Positions 21,317 through 32,855 of a stretch of 64,000 nucleotides of DNA are shown here, piece by piece; within the stretch, counting starts at the first letter, position 1, and each line of letters begins with the position of its first letter. The translations under genes were made by a program, and so were the position numbers. The notes beneath the pieces are model-generated. The model was not told where the DNA came from. It searched no databases and saw only the letters and a program-made list of their open reading frames with translations. Origin of the DNA: Curvularia sp. ZM96 (lineage: Eukaryota; Ascomycota; Dothideomycetes; Pleosporales; Pleosporaceae); NCBI GenBank assembly GCA_022457065.1, contig JAJGBQ010000003.1:3968001-4032000 (forward strand), read 5' to 3'.

Positions 21317-21689
21317 GCGTGTGCTAGCACAAGGAAGTAGTTACTTCGATTCCAAGGATTATATGTTACGACTTTATGAGACTAGTACATAGTCAATGAA
21401 TGAATTTTAATACGTTCAATTTATACTTGATACCTGCTGTGAGACTGTTTTCAGAATCAGCTACCTAAAAAAAATATGTACAAACGAATTCTAGGATTAA
21501 TTACGAACTATATCCCACGTAAGCCAGTCCATGTCAACTAGAATGCCAACTCTTCTTGCACTTCACATCCACACGACGAAACATCAATTGTTAGAAATAT
21601 CTTTAAAAAAGCATTCCCTTCGCAACCCATGAATGCAGCTCTGTTTACTCACCACGCTAATGCTTCACGAAAAGAAGAAAAACATTACG
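21317..21689. other. Convergent 3' intergenic region
   Basis: 373 bp, AT-rich, with A-runs near 21469 and 21604. It fits the 3' ends of the flanking convergent genes. I see nothing else. Confidence 0.45.
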
Positions 21690-23399
21690 CTACGAATGAC
21701 CTACAGTCCCCTCCTTCGACGCCATAGGCCCATCCCTCATCTTCTTCATAATACCACTCAGCTTCCCTCCTCCTCTCCCCTGACTACTCCCGCCCTCAAC
21801 CTGCGCCCCAGACACCGGTGGACCCGCATACGCCGTCCTTCCAGGGTCCATCGCTCCAGCTACATGCGGCACTCCCGTCGCGCCTCCTCCTCCTCCTCCT
21901 CCTCCTCCTCCGCTCATACTCTGTTCTTGATACGGCTGTGAGACAGGTCCTTGGTTTGCATACTGTCTCACGCGCGCGGCTTCGATTTCTCCGCGCCCTT
22001 TGTCGATAATGGCTTGGTTTTTCGCGTGCGCGGTGGGATTGCGCCGGTCGAAGGTGTCGTTGATGGTTCCGCGGAGGGTTTCGCCAGCGCCCTGGGGAAG
22101 TGGGTTAGTCTGTTTGTTGGGTTTAGGAGAGCAGAAGAAGGAAGGACTTACGTGGATGCCGGCGGCGGCGGCTTTGAGGTTCGCGAGAGTGCTTTGTTTG
22201 GGGAGGGCGTGGCCGGCGTGGTAGGGTATGGGGCGGTTTGGATCGTTTGGGTCTTGGATAGGGGGCTGCTGGTTGGGTATCTGGGGGATGCTTGAGCCCC
22301 GGTGTTGGTGCTCTGGGACTGGTGGTACGGGTGGTATGTTTATTTGTTGTTGCTGCTGCTGCTGTTCGATTGGATATGGTCTGGGAGGCATTCCATTGGC
22401 AGGAATTGGTCGTGAAACACCTTGAGGCGGCGTTCGAGCTGGGTAGGAGAAGTTTGCCCGCGAGGGACTACTGGGAGAGATCGGACGGCCAGCTTCGTCC
22501 ATGGGGTCTGGTCGCTGGACACCTGGCGAGACAGAGTCCAACTCCACTCTGTGTCGTATGTTGTTTTTCGCTGGAATAGGTGGAGATGAGTCTCTTTCGA
22601 TGTTGGAAACTTGCGGAGAAAGTCTGTTGCTTTGCGGACGAACGTTCTCGGGTGGTGGAGGAGTCACGTCGTGGGGCACAGCAGATTGCGGCGACAAACC
22701 TGGACCTTGGTGGTGGTGATTGTCAGGCTGAGGAGGAGCTGGTTGTGGCGGACTAGGGCCTGAAGTGCGGACGCTCTGGGGCTGCCCACTGCCATTGTTA
22801 TGAGGCTGCATCACTGTGGTAGAACCACCTGGGCCAGTTGTTGTGGTAGTCGTCGTGGTTGTAGTAGTTGTCACTGTGACTATGTTCCCAGTACCAGCAT
22901 CACGGTATGTTTCCTGCCCTACATCCTCACGGCTCGAGCTATTCTGAACCATTCTTGGAGGCGGTGCAAGTGTGTCTTGTGTTTGTCCATTGAGCGGCGT
23001 AGTATGCGGAAGAGGTGCTTGGTTGTTCGATGATTGACGGGGAAATTGTTCGCCAGAGACTGGACGTGCTTGGTTTACGAGGCTTGGATCGGCACTGCTA
23101 CGTTCGCTGCTGTAGTAAGCCGAGTCGATGTCTTTACGGTTCTTTTCTTTTTCCTCGTCCTTTGGGTTATGGCTGAGGCTTTCTTTGGATACCTTGTCCT
23201 TGGACGAGAACGGGTTGGACATGCGCCATTTCGATCGCTTTTCTTTTTCAGCAGGCGTCATGTTTGTGGAGCCGGATATAGGTTGTGATGAGTTGGCTGT
23301 TGGCTGACCACTCGCAGCGCCAGTCATCTGCTCAAGCTCTTGACGTTCTCGACTCTTTCGCTTCTGAAGTTTCGCAGGTTGTCGGAAGCCGTCGTCCAT
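21690..23399 (-). CDS. Disordered low-complexity fungal protein
   Basis: About 549 aa after removal of a 60-nt intron (22151-22092) that is in frame and has GTAAGT and CCCAG ends. The start at 23399 (MDDGFRQPAKLQKRKSRERQ) is preferred; an in-frame ATG at 23468 would add 23 residues. The N-terminus is strongly basic. The middle is Ser/Pro/Gln-rich with a run of about 12 Thr (VTVTTTTTTTTTTTTG), a Gln run and a late Gly run. A more ordered block near the C-terminus (GAGETLRGTINDTFDRR, then KNQAIIDKGRGEIEAARVRQ) looks conserved and is split by the intron. The C-terminus has KLSGIMKKMRDGPMASKEG. I do not recognise the function. Confidence 0.75.
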   Translation of the reverse strand: MDDGFRQPAKLQKRKSRERQELEQMTGAASGQPTANSSQPISGSTNMTPAEKEKRSKWRMSNPFSSKDKVSKESLSHNPKDEEKEKNRKDIDSAYYSSERSSADPSLVNQARPVSGEQFPRQSSNNQAPLPHTTPLNGQTQDTLAPPPRMVQNSSSREDVGQETYRDAGTGNIVTVTTTTTTTTTTTTGPGGSTTVMQPHNNGSGQPQSVRTSGPSPPQPAPPQPDNHHHQGPGLSPQSAVPHDVTPPPPENVRPQSNRLSPQVSNIERDSSPPIPAKNNIRHRVELDSVSPGVQRPDPMDEAGRPISPSSPSRANFSYPARTPPQGVSRPIPANGMPPRPYPIEQQQQQQQINIPPVPPVPEHQHRGSSIPQIPNQQPPIQDPNDPNRPIPYHAGHALPKQSTLANLKAAAAGIHVSPSFFCSPKPNKQTNPLPQGAGETLRGTINDTFDRRNPTAHAKNQAIIDKGRGEIEAARVRQYANQGPVSQPYQEQSMSGGGGGGGGGGATGVPHVAGAMDPGRTAYAGPPVSGAQVEGGSSQGRGGGKLSGIMKKMRDGPMASKEGTVGHS

Positions 23400-24103
23400 A
23401 GCAACTGGAAGTCCGAGGTCTTGTTGACGAATCAAAGGTACAGGCAAACAAGATACTGAATTATTCAAAGTTTCGCACTGTTTCCGTGAATTTGAAGGAT
23501 TGAATCACCAGGGCCTGAGAAATTCCAGGAGCTAGATGAATTCATTCAAAGTCGCGTCAATGCCACAGCGGGGAAACTCGTCTAACGAGGACACCAAGCA
23601 AGACGTCTGCACGCTGAACCCCATGATATCATGTTGTGGTGCTGTGGCGCTGCACAGCTGTGGCGTCCAATGACCATGAGTTCTTAACGACGATCAAGGG
23701 AAAGACGGCTGACGAACAGGGATAGTATTGCTCAACGATGACGGAGGAAGACAATACAAGTTTCCGGATTGCGCCAAACGTCCTTCGCGGAAAGACGTCG
23801 CGAGCCGGTCCATTATAGTAAGGCACGAGTGATCTAAGTGGCTCAATAGTGCAATGTGTTTTGATAACTAGAATCCATATGCCAACAAAGATGTGTAGGG
23901 CGAAGGACGAGTGAGCTGATTCCTGCAGCGTGCGAGTCACGAGATCAGGCTGAACCCCGCTAACTTCAAACCACCCAACAACCCAAGGTGCAATGAACAG
24001 GGCATGCTGATTGTCATACAGACTTTAAAAACCATCTCCAAGCTTAACTCATGGATACAATTTCATTTGCGAAGGTCGTCAAACCGTAGCTGGGGTGCTA
24101 ACC
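23400..24103. other. Divergent intergenic region
   Basis: 704 bp between two divergent start codons. I see no gene, no RNA and no convincing promoter element. Confidence 0.4.
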
Positions 24104-26011
24104 ATGGCAGAAGCGATTGGCATCGTCGCAAGTGTCGTGCAGTTGGCAGGGACAGGCTTGAAGCTCTCGCAGGCCTTGTATCAGTATGCCGATGGCGTTG
24201 CTAATGCGGATCGTAGGATAAAAGAAGTTGCAAAAGAGATCAAGCTTACGAGTTGCGTCATCGAGGAATTGGGTAACGTCTTCAAACAGGATGATACCTT
24301 GAACTTGATTTCGAAGAGTGCAATCGCAACCGCGAAAGAGACTCTAAAGGAGTGTTCTACATTGTTTGGAGAGATTGAAACAACCTTGAGCAAGAGCAGA
24401 AAGGGAAAGATGGGTCGACTCATGCTGCCGTTCCGGGAAAACAAGATGGAGTTACTCCGGAGCCACATTGACAAGCTCAAGAGCACGCTGCAGCTTCTGA
24501 TGCAGGTGCTTTTGCATGCGCACCAGGTTGCTTCGAAAAAAATCGATCGCGAAGCCGAGGCAAGGCAACGAGATGAGATCAGGCAGTTGCTTGAAGAGAA
24601 AAAGAATACCACCAAGAAATACGAGGAGTCGCTGCGCACTTATGCAGCAAGTGACAGCAGCACTGAAGTTGAGGACGACGCGTTTTCTCTCTACGACAAG
24701 GAATCTGCTTCTATGGTAGAGATCAAGTCTATTGGCTCTACGGTGAATCCTGATTCTCTGGCGGAATGTATAGAGCATGTCCGTACTCTCTTGGAAAGCA
24801 TGGAACGACTGCAAAAAGCACTGGCGGACAAACATGAAGGAGATGACCATGCGAACCATCACCAGACCGCTGTTGGATCTTATTTCATGGCTCGCCGCCA
24901 GCTTGACAGTATCCTGTTGGGCAGCTCAAACAGGACAAATCTCAAAGACACGGAGGTGGCTATGCGACAGCCCGCCAGCATCAAGACCGTGATCCCAACC
25001 GCTGATAAACCCTGTGCTGTAGAAAAGGAGAAGGAAGAGGCCTCACTCGTTATGGAGACTAGTACAACAACCGACAAAACGAAAACGAGACTGGTGACGA
25101 TGCATTCGCAAGTTAGAGGTTCAAGCCAAAGGACCGTTCCTGAGCAAGTTTCGACTGAAGCAAAAGTTAGACCACGCCCACCTCCAGTCATCGAAGTGAG
25201 TGTGCGTGGCAGCAATCGGACGGATGGCAAATCTAGCAAATTTGTAAAACCCAATCGGGCAAGTTATTCATCTGAAGTGTCCCGCGGCTTTCAAACAAGA
25301 GAGGAAATGTATTCTCTTATGTCTGAATCTGCTCTCGATGATTCTAATATTAATCCCGCGTCGCCAGAGCTTTCGTTACCCTCTGCGCGTCGGCCTACCG
25401 TGGGACCATCGACATATGGGCCATCCACCATTGACTTTGACATGATGTCGCGACGTTGCGAATCAGAACGTATGTAAGCCAAGCTCTCTTTGTTTGAATA
25501 TCTATGTTTATATGACGCCTGCACTCTACACCTCCGGCCAACACCAGGGCCTGCTGCAGCCACCCGACATGCTTCCTAGTCGTCTGCTCTGTGACCGCAT
25601 ACACTGACACCCCCGTGTGTTGTAGCATTACGTCCGCGAAACATATCGAGCGTCTCGCCTACGGAACCACCTGCCAAAGATGGAGACTTGATTTGGATCG
25701 TCGGCGGCTCGCCTGCTGACTTTAGGGCTAGAGACACCATGCACAAGGTGCGCAACGCTGCCATGGTTAGTCATCTAAATACTGGCAAGGACAAGGAAGG
25801 GATTGTCGTCCCAGAAAGCACCAATGTCTCTCAAGTTAGGCATTCGCATCAATCCTCGAAATACAATATACACGGTCCAGGCTCCCAAACAAGCGGCGAA
25901 AGAAGAAGGGATACGCTCGGTAGGAAAGAGAATGACTTGCCGGAGCCAGCGCCTGAAGGAAACGACGAGGTAGACAAATTGCTGCGAGAATGGACTACGT
26001 GTTTTTCGTAG
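24104..26011 (+). CDS. Protein with fungal STAND N-terminal domain but no NTPase core
   Basis: A 583-aa protein from exons 24104-25469 and 25626-26011; the 156-nt intron joins SEP|LRPRNISS in frame. Residues 1-120 (MAEAIGIVASVVQLAGTGLK, then LSQALYQYADGV and KEIKLTSCVIEELGNVF) match the helical N-terminal domain found on fungal STAND/NLR-like proteins (PF17111, from memory). A charged coiled-coil region around residues 120-190 follows (KKIDREAEARQRDEIRQLLE). The rest is Ser/Thr-rich and disordered until a well-ordered block encoded by exon 2, GDLIWIVGGSPADFRARDTM. No NACHT, NB-ARC, ankyrin, WD or TPR region is present, so this is a domain-only relative rather than a full receptor. The in-frame ATG at 24095 is an alternative start. 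Confidence 0.78.
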
Positions 26012-27479
26012 AAAGAGGAAATTCAATAGTCTCCGAAATGCACTGTCAAAATACAATCATTGACCCGCCCGCTATGTCTGCTAAGTCCTTCCCACAGTCA
26101 CTTTCCATAATAAAACCTCAGAACCCCCAAAACATCTCATAAAAACCCAGCCCCACAGAGCGCCAAAGATCCCTATTTCTCCCGACATACTTTCCCTTTT
26201 CATGCCCGCCCCGAAATTACCATATTTCGCCCCTCCGATATTGCTACGGAAAACCTCGCCCATTCCCCTCTTACTTGCACGCTAACAGTACCCCACCAAA
26301 CCCAAGCCAAACCACTCGGGGTAAACTATCCGCCTTCTGATCCGCCCTCTTTCGCGCTTTTCCGACACTACTATCAAGATACAAACGCATCTTTTTTAAT
26401 TCCACCTGCGCACTTGTGTATGTAGCTGTAGAGTGTACCACGTGTACCACAAGCCTTCTTCCTAGGAAAAAAACAAACAAACCAACAACAGGCAGTGGAA
26501 GCACTGTGACGTAATCACATCTCCTTATCAACCTAGCACTTCCGCATGCAAAAAGACAGATACAACAGCCCTCTATTTGCTACACGTGCCACGTCTTTCC
26601 AAGCAACTGTATTCACACAACCCCTTTCCCTTTCCCTTACCCACTACATGTGGATACTCTTCTTCTTCGCATGCCATTCGATTCCAAATCACACGTCCAT
26701 ACACACAAATCCAGCTGCGCGATGCTGCACCATTACCCAAACCCAAATGCCCAACTTCACAAACCCAAAAGAAAAAAAAGAAAAACTTAAACTTTATTAC
26801 ACATGAAACTCTATATTCTTCCTCGGCTTAGGAACCTTTTTTTTCCCTTCTACGTTGCTCTCCTCCCATTCGCTAGGAAAAGAATTCCAGAGAGAAAAAA
26901 AGCCACAAAAGTTAGCCAACGTGTACACAAATCTCCGCTTGGCCAAGAAAAGATCAGCCACATAAAAGGTTTGAAGTTGCTTTTTTCTTCGTAACGATGT
27001 ATATCTGCCACTGTATAGTAGTAGTAGTTTGCTTTTTTTTTCGTGATTATTGTCCGCGGAATACAATGGGCAGATATGGCAGCACCATAGCATGCACGTC
27101 CATGTGTGCATGCGGGATGTAGTCTTTGCTTTTTCTCTTTATTAAGTGAGCTGGTTAGGGTGGTTTTTTTTAAGGGTGATGTGTGGAATAGAGGTATGAA
27201 TACGAAAAGGGTGTATTGCAAAGAGAGAAAGAAAGAGGAAAAGGAATAAGCTGACGTATTTCCATGTTTTGTAGCAAGCGTTGACAAGTTTCGCAAGATC
27301 AATGTCACAGCAAACACAGCAGAAGGATAGGCACGAGACACCTTTTGAAATCGTAGTCAAGTTATTCTCTATATACAGACTGTCAAGTCCCCAACGCCAT
27401 GCCCAATGGAAAGGTATCGTGAGTTGTAAAGAAACATAGAAAAGAGGTAGTAGCGGGGTCAAGTCAAGTAGCGACTCGC
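26012..27479. other. Convergent intergenic region, no gene seen
   Basis: A 1,468-bp region between two convergent gene ends. It is pyrimidine-rich near 26580-26760 and has many A- or T-runs (for example 26765-26786 and 27030-27045). All open frames are short and unconvincing. It probably contains the 3' untranslated regions of both neighbours. Confidence 0.45.
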
Positions 27480-29114
27480 TCACCACCAATCACCCTGGTC
27501 GTGCATAGCAGCAGCGACCTTGCGGAAACCAGCAACGTTGGCACCGCCAACGAGGGATGGGAACTCGCCCTCAGCAGGAGTAAAGTACTCCTTTGCGGTG
27601 GAGAGACAGTTCTCGAAGCAGTCCTTCATGATGCCCTTGAGCTTCTCGTCGACCTCCTCGGCAGACCAGGACAGACGCTGCGAGTTCTGGGCCATCTCGA
27701 GACCAGAGACGGCGACACCACCGGCGTTGGCGGCCTTGCCGGGGGCGTACCAGATGGCGGAGCCCTTGTGCTCACGGCGGTGGGCCTCGAAGACCTCGAT
27801 GGCCTCCTGTGTGCATCCCATGTTGGAGCCCTCGGCGATGAACTTGGCTCCAGACTCGATGAGAGCCTTGGCCTCGTCCTCGGAGACCTCGTTCTGGGTC
27901 GCAGAGGGAAGAGCGACGTCGACCTTCTTGACCTCCTTCCATGGGCGGGCACCCTCGACATACCTGAAGCTGTGGTTCTCAAGGGCAGTGAGGGCCTTGC
28001 GCTCCAGCTTGAGAGCGGCAATCTGGTTGATGACGTCTGGGGTGAAGCCCTTGTCATCGTCGGCAATCAAGGCGCCCTTGCTGTCACTGAGAGAGATGAC
28101 AGTGCCACCAAGCTCAATAATCTTGAGCGCAGCATACTGAGCGACGTTTCCGGAACCGGAGATGGCGACGCGCTTGCCGGCAAAAGACTCTTTTCCGCCC
28201 GAGGCGTAGTTGATCATGTGTTCGACGTAGTAGACAAGACCGTAACCAGTGGCCTCGGGGCGGATCAAGGAACCTCCCCACGAGCCTCCCTTTCCAGTGA
28301 GGACGCCTTCCCAACGGTTGCGCTCCGCTCGGTAGGCGCCGAAGAGGTAGCCAATCTCGCGGCCACCGACGCCGATATCGCCCGCAGGAACGTCTGTATC
28401 CGCACCTGGAAATTTACGTTAGTCACATGTTCTGTCGGAGTTCGTACAGTCGGGTCCTTGTATAGTGGGGCACCTCTGAGGGTCCCGTTTTTATACAATC
28501 TAGGCCGGAAAAAGGCTGTGACAGGCGCTAGGAGGGGAACTTACCAATGTGCTTGTTGAGCTCCCTCATGAAGGCAACGCAGAACTTGCGGATCTCGTTG
28601 TCGGACTTGCCCTTGGGGTCAAAGTCGCAGCCTCCTTTGCCACCGCCCATGTTGACTGAATGTTATGTTAGTTCTTGCGTCGGATGTGGTAGTTTGGAAT
28701 AAAACGTACGTCCGGTCAGCGCATTCTTGAAGATCTGCTCGAATCCCAAGAACTTGAGGATGGACAGGTTGACGGTAGGGTGGAAGCGGAGACCACCCTT
28801 GTAGGGACCAAGTGCCGAGTTGAACTGCACACGGTAGCCCTTCTGGACCTGGCACTCGCCCTTGTCGTTCTCCCAGACGACGCGGAACTGGATGATGCGC
28901 TCGGGGACGGAGACGACCTCGAGGGCTTTCTTGTACTCGGGGTTCTTGGTGAAGAGGGAGGAGGCCTCAAGGGTGGAGACGAGCTCTGTGCAATGTTAGT
29001 TGGATGAGCAATGTAGAAGCCAATTCTGCCATGGTGAAGGACTGAAGGCGCGGCTATTGCAGGAGAAGAGGTCAACATACCCTTCCTGGCTTGCTCAAAC
29101 TCTGGCTCAGACAT
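27480..29114 (-). CDS. GDH1: NADP-specific glutamate dehydrogenase
   Basis: A 448-aa enzyme that makes glutamate from 2-oxoglutarate, ammonium and NADPH, the main ammonium-assimilation step. Exons are 29114-29081, 28985-28710, 28655-28545 and 28405-27480; all junctions keep frame. The N-terminal substrate domain has YKGGLRFHPTVNLSILKFLG with the conserved lysines, then the catalytic-lysine loop NMGGGKGGCDFDPKGK, which has Cys where I expect Ser. The coenzyme domain has SGSGNVAQYAALK and ISLSDSKGA, whose acidic/Ser pattern fits NADPH use. The C-terminus is NVAGFRKVAAAMHDQGDWW. Length is typical of fungal NADP-GDH. A TATATATAAT sequence lies about 130 bp upstream and a TGATAAG GATA-factor site lies further up. 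Confidence 0.96.
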
Positions 29115-29996
29115 GTTGAAGTGGAGATTGGAAATCTTGGTAAACAGAAAGATGAGAGCAAGAGGGCCGACCAAGTTTGACTCTAGAGGTACAAGAAGAG
29201 TGGCGAGTTGACTGTGAAGAAGCAGGAGCAGCAGTCGAGTGGTATATATAATAGTAGTCGCAGCGGGCCAGGAGCGCTGGCGCCTGGGGCGATGGCATCG
29301 CGGTGACGGTGCGGAGCAAAAGTGCACTCGATTTGAGTACGTCAGAGGCCGGGCGATTGGGCGGCTGCGTGGTTCTCAGTGGTCAATGGCAGCGTTGCGG
29401 GCGCCATGGTGATGCAAACCGTGGTGTACACTTTTCGCGCTGATAAGGAGCGGGCCAATGGGCGGGCGAGGGAGAGGCTCGCGGGGTGTTTGCACGTGCG
29501 GTTAGCGGGATGCGGCCACTCGAGGCTCGTGGCGGCGAGGCCTTCCGACGTCGGCGGGGCGAGACGGGTTACGTTGAGCTTTTGCTATTCCTCGCCTAAG
29601 GGATAGCACCCAGAGTGGGAGACGAGTGGGAATGCGAGCAGGCCGTCGGAATTATGCGGGCGCGCCCATCGGGTGCCATCCACGGCAGCGAGCACGCGAC
29701 ATGTCTGTCTGTGTACCTGTTGTTGTGACTCCTGCTGCACACTCACGGCGCCGCCCGCGCGGAAATGCTCTTGGTCAGTTGGATGGGCGTGGGTGGGGAC
29801 AGGAAGACTGGGCTGAAAAGTGCTTTTGCTGCCACAGCTACGTATACACAAGTCACGGGTACTGATTGCCATGGTGGTGGGAACTTCAATTGGCTGTCCT
29901 TGGTCAGGGTCACGTGCTTTGGCGTTGGTGCCGCGCAATATCCCCATCCCCTCCACCCCTCCACGAAACCCCCACGCGACATGTCCACCTCCACGC
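29115..29996. promoter_or_regulatory. GDH1 promoter region with TATA and GATA elements, plus 3' flank of the AKR gene
   Basis: 882 bp. A TATATATAAT tract at 29243-29252 sits about 130 bp upstream of the GDH1 start. A TGATAAG site at 29441-29447 fits HGATAR, the target of the nitrogen GATA factor AreA/Nit2, a known controller of NADP-GDH in ascomycetes. The left part otherwise has GC-rich sequence. The right part (29600-29996) is the 3' flank of the aldo-keto reductase gene. Confidence 0.4.
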
Positions 29997-31247
29997 TCAA
30001 GGGCAATCGGTAGGATCCCAGTCTGGAGAAAGAAAAAAGCGTCCGTCAGTACACGCATCCAAGTCAGCACGATCAACTCACCTGTCACCAAGTACTCGTC
30101 CAAGGCATCCATCGCTTCCATGTCGGCAGCCTCAATCTCAAAACCTCCAATCTCACCATTCTCTATGATCCGCTCCTTCTTTACACTCTTGGGCAGCGGG
30201 ACATAGCCATGCTGCAGACTCCAGCGGACCAGCAGCTGGCCAGGGGTGCACGAATACTTCTTCGCCAGTGAGACTATCGTGGGATGCTTCATCCGCAGGG
30301 CTCGGACGAGCGGAGCATATGCCTCGACGACGATGTTGTGCTGCTGGCAAAACGATGTAATATCTTTTCGCGTATTGAAGGGATGTACTTCGATCTGGTT
30401 CACCGCCGGGGGGATCCTGGGGTTCGAGTCGAGCAACTCTTGCAGCTGTCCATCTGTCAGCGCCCAACTACCCTCGAGCAGCAAAGTATGCGCGCCTAGT
30501 AGTCGACTTCGGCGAATTCAAATGCTACATGTCTGCAATGACTCGCTTTACATAGCATTTCAATAAAAGCCATCACAGCAACTATCCTGTTCTGGTAGCG
30601 TGCTCCTACCAGCTCAGAGCACGGGACCTGCCGAGCAGAAGCAAGCGCACCCATGGCGCATCAGGGTCTACTCACATGCTTCACACCATAGTTGGAGACT
30701 CCGCCAATCTTGACCTCGCCATCCTCAATCGCGTCCTCGACGGCCCGCCAGCTGTCCAGACGCGCCTGCTTGCCGCCGTATGGCGAATGCAGCAGGAACA
30801 GATCAATGTAGCCTAGCCCCGCTTCCTTGACCGATCTCTTGATGGCTTTGCGGGCCGTCTCGTATGCAGAGTTGGACGCCAGCTTGGACGTGAAGTGGAC
30901 ATCTTCCCGCTTGAGCGAGTGCACGTTGGCATCACTTTGGAGAAAGTCGGCAATGGCTTTGCCAGTCTCACGCTCGTTGTGATACATTTGCGCTGAGTCG
31001 ACCCTGTTGCACGCGTCATCATCCAGTTGAGCCGTTTGACTTCAAAACGTCAGGGCGCAGCGCAATGCGTACCCTCGGTATCCGGCCTGGCGTTGTACAT
31101 GGCGTAAGTGTCGTGTGCACAAATCGCAAGTGACCCGAGCTAGCTTACCTCGAGGGCCCATCGCACAGCTTGGTATGTCTCCTTCCCGGACGTTAGGTAT
31201 ACGCCAAGTTGGATGGTGGGCATGGAAAGGCCATTGGGCAGCTGCAT
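29997..31247 (-). CDS. Aldo-keto reductase with a 14-nt microexon
   Basis: A 276-aa NADPH-dependent carbonyl reductase of the AKR superfamily. Exons are 31247-31149, 31086-31073 (14 nt), 31003-30676, 30445-30082 and 30022-29997. Without the microexon the conserved strand ALEAGYRGVDSAQMYHNE cannot be read. The catalytic tetrad is visible: Asp and Tyr in VDSAQMYHNE, Lys in HFTSKL and His in LFLLHSPYGG. GVSNYGVKH, NQIEVHPF and PLPKSVKKERIIEN (NADPH 2'-phosphate site) are also present. The C-terminus spliced from the last exon is DWDPTDCP, common in fungal members. The start at 31247 gives MQLPNGLSMPTIQLGVYL. The third intron is long (230 nt). The substrate cannot be told. Confidence 0.9.
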
Positions 31248-32855
31248 GGATTGTCAGAGATGAGCCCATCTGGTGCGACCGTCTGCATTGGCACCTTTGT
31301 CCGCGAGGCCAATGAGAAGGACGATTGGGCCATGGTCAGTGCTGTTGGTGGTATCGTGAATGTCAATACAATATATTGTTGGGCGATGTTGCAGAGGGTC
31401 AGCCGCGAGCGTCGAGGGCCGATGTCTGCTCGGCGATTCTGTGGTTACATCATGGCTCGCTCACTGGCCGGCTCACTGGCCAGGGTGCAGGGGGCGGGTG
31501 TGCACATTGACACCAAACTACTCCTACCGCCCGCGATCACGATCACGATCAAGCCGCATCCAATGGCCAAATGGGGTTGGGACAGCAGCACCTTGACCAT
31601 TTGAGCCCCTTCGCGGGTGCCAACTGCTACCATGATTGTGATCAGCGACACTGTCGAGCTGAGCGAAACGCCTCTTGCTACATCTCTCCACGCCGGGCTT
31701 GGTTGTCCGGCGGTTGGGCCGAATCCCTCATGCATAACCCATGACAGGGCCGCACAAAGGATCGGCTGCCCTCGTCTTCTCGAGTACCTCTCCTGCACCC
31801 TTACCACGGCCCTGGAAGACAACGAGCCCAGTGGCTGGCCGGCTGTAACCTGTATCCGCCTCACCACCCACCCCAATGGTTCCTCGACGGCGATTGACGA
31901 TTCCCACAAACAGGGCATTGGATGGCGGCTGTCGCCCCAGCTCCAACAGGTCCAAACTACCATGCGTATACGGCTCGGCGCCTCCGTCATGATTGGCCTT
32001 GCCTCGCAGCCGTTCTCGTGGTAGATGCTGTGATCCAGCCTACTTCTCGAGTAACCAGGAGGCAAAAAAGGGGAAAGTTACAATGATCAGCAGTAGCGCA
32101 TTAGCAGAGCAGCCAACGACATGGCGTGCAAGTGCAGGGCTACTACGCAGTTTTAGCATAGACAGCTTTTGACGACGTCCACCATGCGCGAACCCGCGTC
32201 CGCGAACGCATACATAGCCACCAAGCCGGGGCTCCACCCCGACATCGATCCATCTGCCTTAGTGCCGAGGTGGCTCGACTGGATCACCGCCGGGATGGTC
32301 TCAAAATTGTTTCCATCTCAATGAGGCTGGGATGGCCGTGACGAGGCAAGCAGACAAGGCGGCCGCGCCCGAAGCCACGGCCATATACATAAGCAAGCAC
32401 TCGAGGGAGCCTTCATAGCCCAAAAAACTGCACGCCTTTTTGCCAATACAAAGCCATCTTGTAACTCTCGTCCACTGCTTGCCATCACCCATCCTTCGCC
32501 GTGACACCCTCGTAGACGGCAGCACTGACCTCACCGCCGCCGCCGCCGCCAGCCAGATCATTTCGTCATTGATCTCATTTGCTCACCCGCATCTGGCCTT
32601 GGACCCTGAGACCCTGCTTCCCCTTCCGCCCCCCCCCCTCCTCTTTTCTCTACTTCCCATTGCTAGTACAAAATCGATCGTCTTGCGCCGGGCCCTGAAA
32701 AATTCCACGTCTACCGCAGTTAGCTTGGTAAGTCGCAATTGCGTGCACTCAAAAAACATGCGGCTTTCCCCTCTGTCTGTGAATTGACCAACTAACCAAG
32801 CAACAGAAAGGTGACTGACACCTTTTTCCCGTTCCTGCAGTAGCCGCTGTCCGCT
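31248..32855. other. Long divergent intergenic region with a probable 5'-UTR intron
   Basis: A 1,608-bp region with no convincing gene. A GCC/CCG microsatellite lies near 32532-32551. Just before the next gene, a GTAAGT donor at 32728 and a CTGCAG acceptor ending at 32840 would define a 113-nt intron in the 5' untranslated region, 15 nt upstream of the start codon. A 206-aa minus-strand open frame at 31445-32065 has no protein-like pattern. Confidence 0.45.

Noticed and set aside
21880..21915. Possible Gly-rich structural repeat on the minus strand
   Set aside because: This is a TCC microsatellite encoding a glycine run within the disordered protein, not an independent element.
31445..32065. 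206-aa minus-strand open frame in the long intergenic region
   Set aside because: It has no recognisable motif and an irregular composition with many Arg, Ser and Trp, no splice partners, and sits in a promoter-like region.
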